A stretch of 5,344 nucleotides of DNA. Source: Synergistaceae bacterium (GTDB taxonomy: Bacteria; Synergistota; Synergistia; Synergistales; Aminobacteriaceae). A program made the position numbers and the translations under genes. The DNA lies in contig JAISSA010000111.1 in assembly GCA_031273365.1 (NCBI GenBank), positions 1 to 5,344 of the forward strand, in the 5' to 3' direction. Every line of letters begins with the position of its first letter. Position 1 is the stretch's first letter. Of this stretch, positions 5,055 to 5,344 are shown piece after piece. A model generated the notes under the pieces. That model was not told the DNA's origin. It was given only the letters and a program-made list of their open reading frames with translations, and did no database searches.

Positions 5055-5344
5055 ATGATGGAAGCACAGCATCAGACACATGAACCGCAAATGGGCCTGA
5101 CCTTTGAAAAGGTATGGGCGATGTTTCAGGAAACCGATCGGAAGATGCAGGAGTCCCGCGAAAAAACTGAGAGAGAGATGCGGGAGTCCCGCGAAGAATT
5201 CGAGAGAGAGATGCGGGAGTTCCGGGAGTCTCTGCGGGAGTCTCTGCGAGAGTCTCAGCGGGAGACTGATCGGGTGGTGAAAGAAACGTCCCGGATAGTT
5301 GGAGCTTTGGGCAACAAATTCGGAGAACTGGCGGAGCATCTGGT
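5055..5344 (+). CDS. Charged coiled-coil protein, N-terminal part (3' end outside window)
   Basis: The frame runs open to the window edge, giving 96 complete residues. It begins at ATG ATG (5055/5058) with AGAGGGGG about 6 bases upstream. Residues 14-30 (including GLTFEKVWAMFQETDRK) lead into a helix dominated by R and E. Residues 31-74 are four 11-residue units starting M31, M42, M53 and L64 (for example MRESREEFERE), continuing loosely to about residue 85. That periodicity fits a right-handed or straight hendecad coiled coil. The segment GALGNKFGELAEHLV (83-97) resembles the hinge after which proteins of this type carry a PD-(D/E)XK nuclease-like or DUF3782-like domain; that domain would lie beyond the edge, so the assignment is recall, not observation. 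There is no signal peptide or membrane segment. The gene is divergent from vapBC and has its own promoter. Its function is unknown. Confidence 0.8.
   Translation, partial: MMEAQHQTHEPQMGLTFEKVWAMFQETDRKMQESREKTEREMRESREEFEREMREFRESLRESLRESQRETDRVVKETSRIVGALGNKFGELAEHL
5145..5276 (+). repeat. Four tandem 33-base repeats inside the coiled-coil gene
   Basis: Units run 5145-5177, 5178-5210, 5211-5243 and 5244-5276, each encoding 11 residues. The first three units are closest, sharing ATGCRGGAGT near their starts, and units 3 and 4 share GGGAGTCTCTGCG-type sequence. Within units 3-4 a shorter 12-base element (GAGTCTCTGCGG and variants) is also repeated. The nucleotide-level similarity suggests expansion by slippage or recombination. 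Confidence 0.65.

Noticed and set aside
4879..5079. 66-codon minus-strand frame ending in SCKFHPSGER
   Set aside because: It overlaps the start and promoter of the coiled-coil gene, has no clear ribosome site and no known domain. It could be a repeat-derived fragment but this cannot be shown here.
5004..5339. 111-codon minus-strand frame at the right edge
   Set aside because: Leucine/proline-rich repetition is the antisense image of the tandem repeats in the coiled-coil gene.

Overview
The window reads as a piece of chromosome from a GC-rich, flagellated, probably anaerobic bacterium with a Gram-negative-type cell plan. The flagellin tail, the iron-sulfur flavoprotein and the charged coiled-coil protein at the right edge are all familiar from Synergistota, so that phylum is my best guess. 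It is inferred from protein character, not from a search.

Layout, left to right. (1) Bases 1-543 encode the C-terminal 180 residues of a flagellin (+), followed by a strong UUCG-capped hairpin. (2) Bases 666-1688 encode a complete PLP-dependent low-specificity L-threonine aldolase (-), converging on the flagellin gene. (3) A 450-base divergent intergenic region contains a cluster of GC-rich inverted repeats and a good sigma70-type promoter facing right. (4) That promoter serves a probable two-gene operon: a 191-residue iron-sulfur flavoprotein with a compact four-cysteine motif, then a complete alanine racemase (D-alanine supply for peptidoglycan). The operon ends in tandem stop codons and a clear intrinsic terminator. 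(5) On the minus strand, in visibly more AT-rich DNA, lies a VapBC-type toxin-antitoxin module. The AbrB-family antitoxin is intact and has a near-consensus promoter. The PIN-domain toxin gene, coupled to it through a TAGTG overlap, is interrupted at codon 50 by a TGA where a tryptophan would fit. (6) A 313-base spacer between two divergent start codons holds inverted repeats and a right-facing promoter. (7) The window ends inside a gene for a highly charged coiled-coil protein built from 11-residue repeats.

The genes do not form one pathway. Threonine aldolase (threonine/glycine), alanine racemase (D-alanine) and the flavoprotein (redox) are housekeeping or metabolic functions. The toxin-antitoxin locus looks like an acquired and decaying insertion. 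No convincing new multi-gene system is visible. The points most worth a second look are the nonsense codon in vapC, the structured intergenic region at 1831-1985, the repeat-built coiled-coil gene, and the pairing of the iron-sulfur flavoprotein with alanine racemase.
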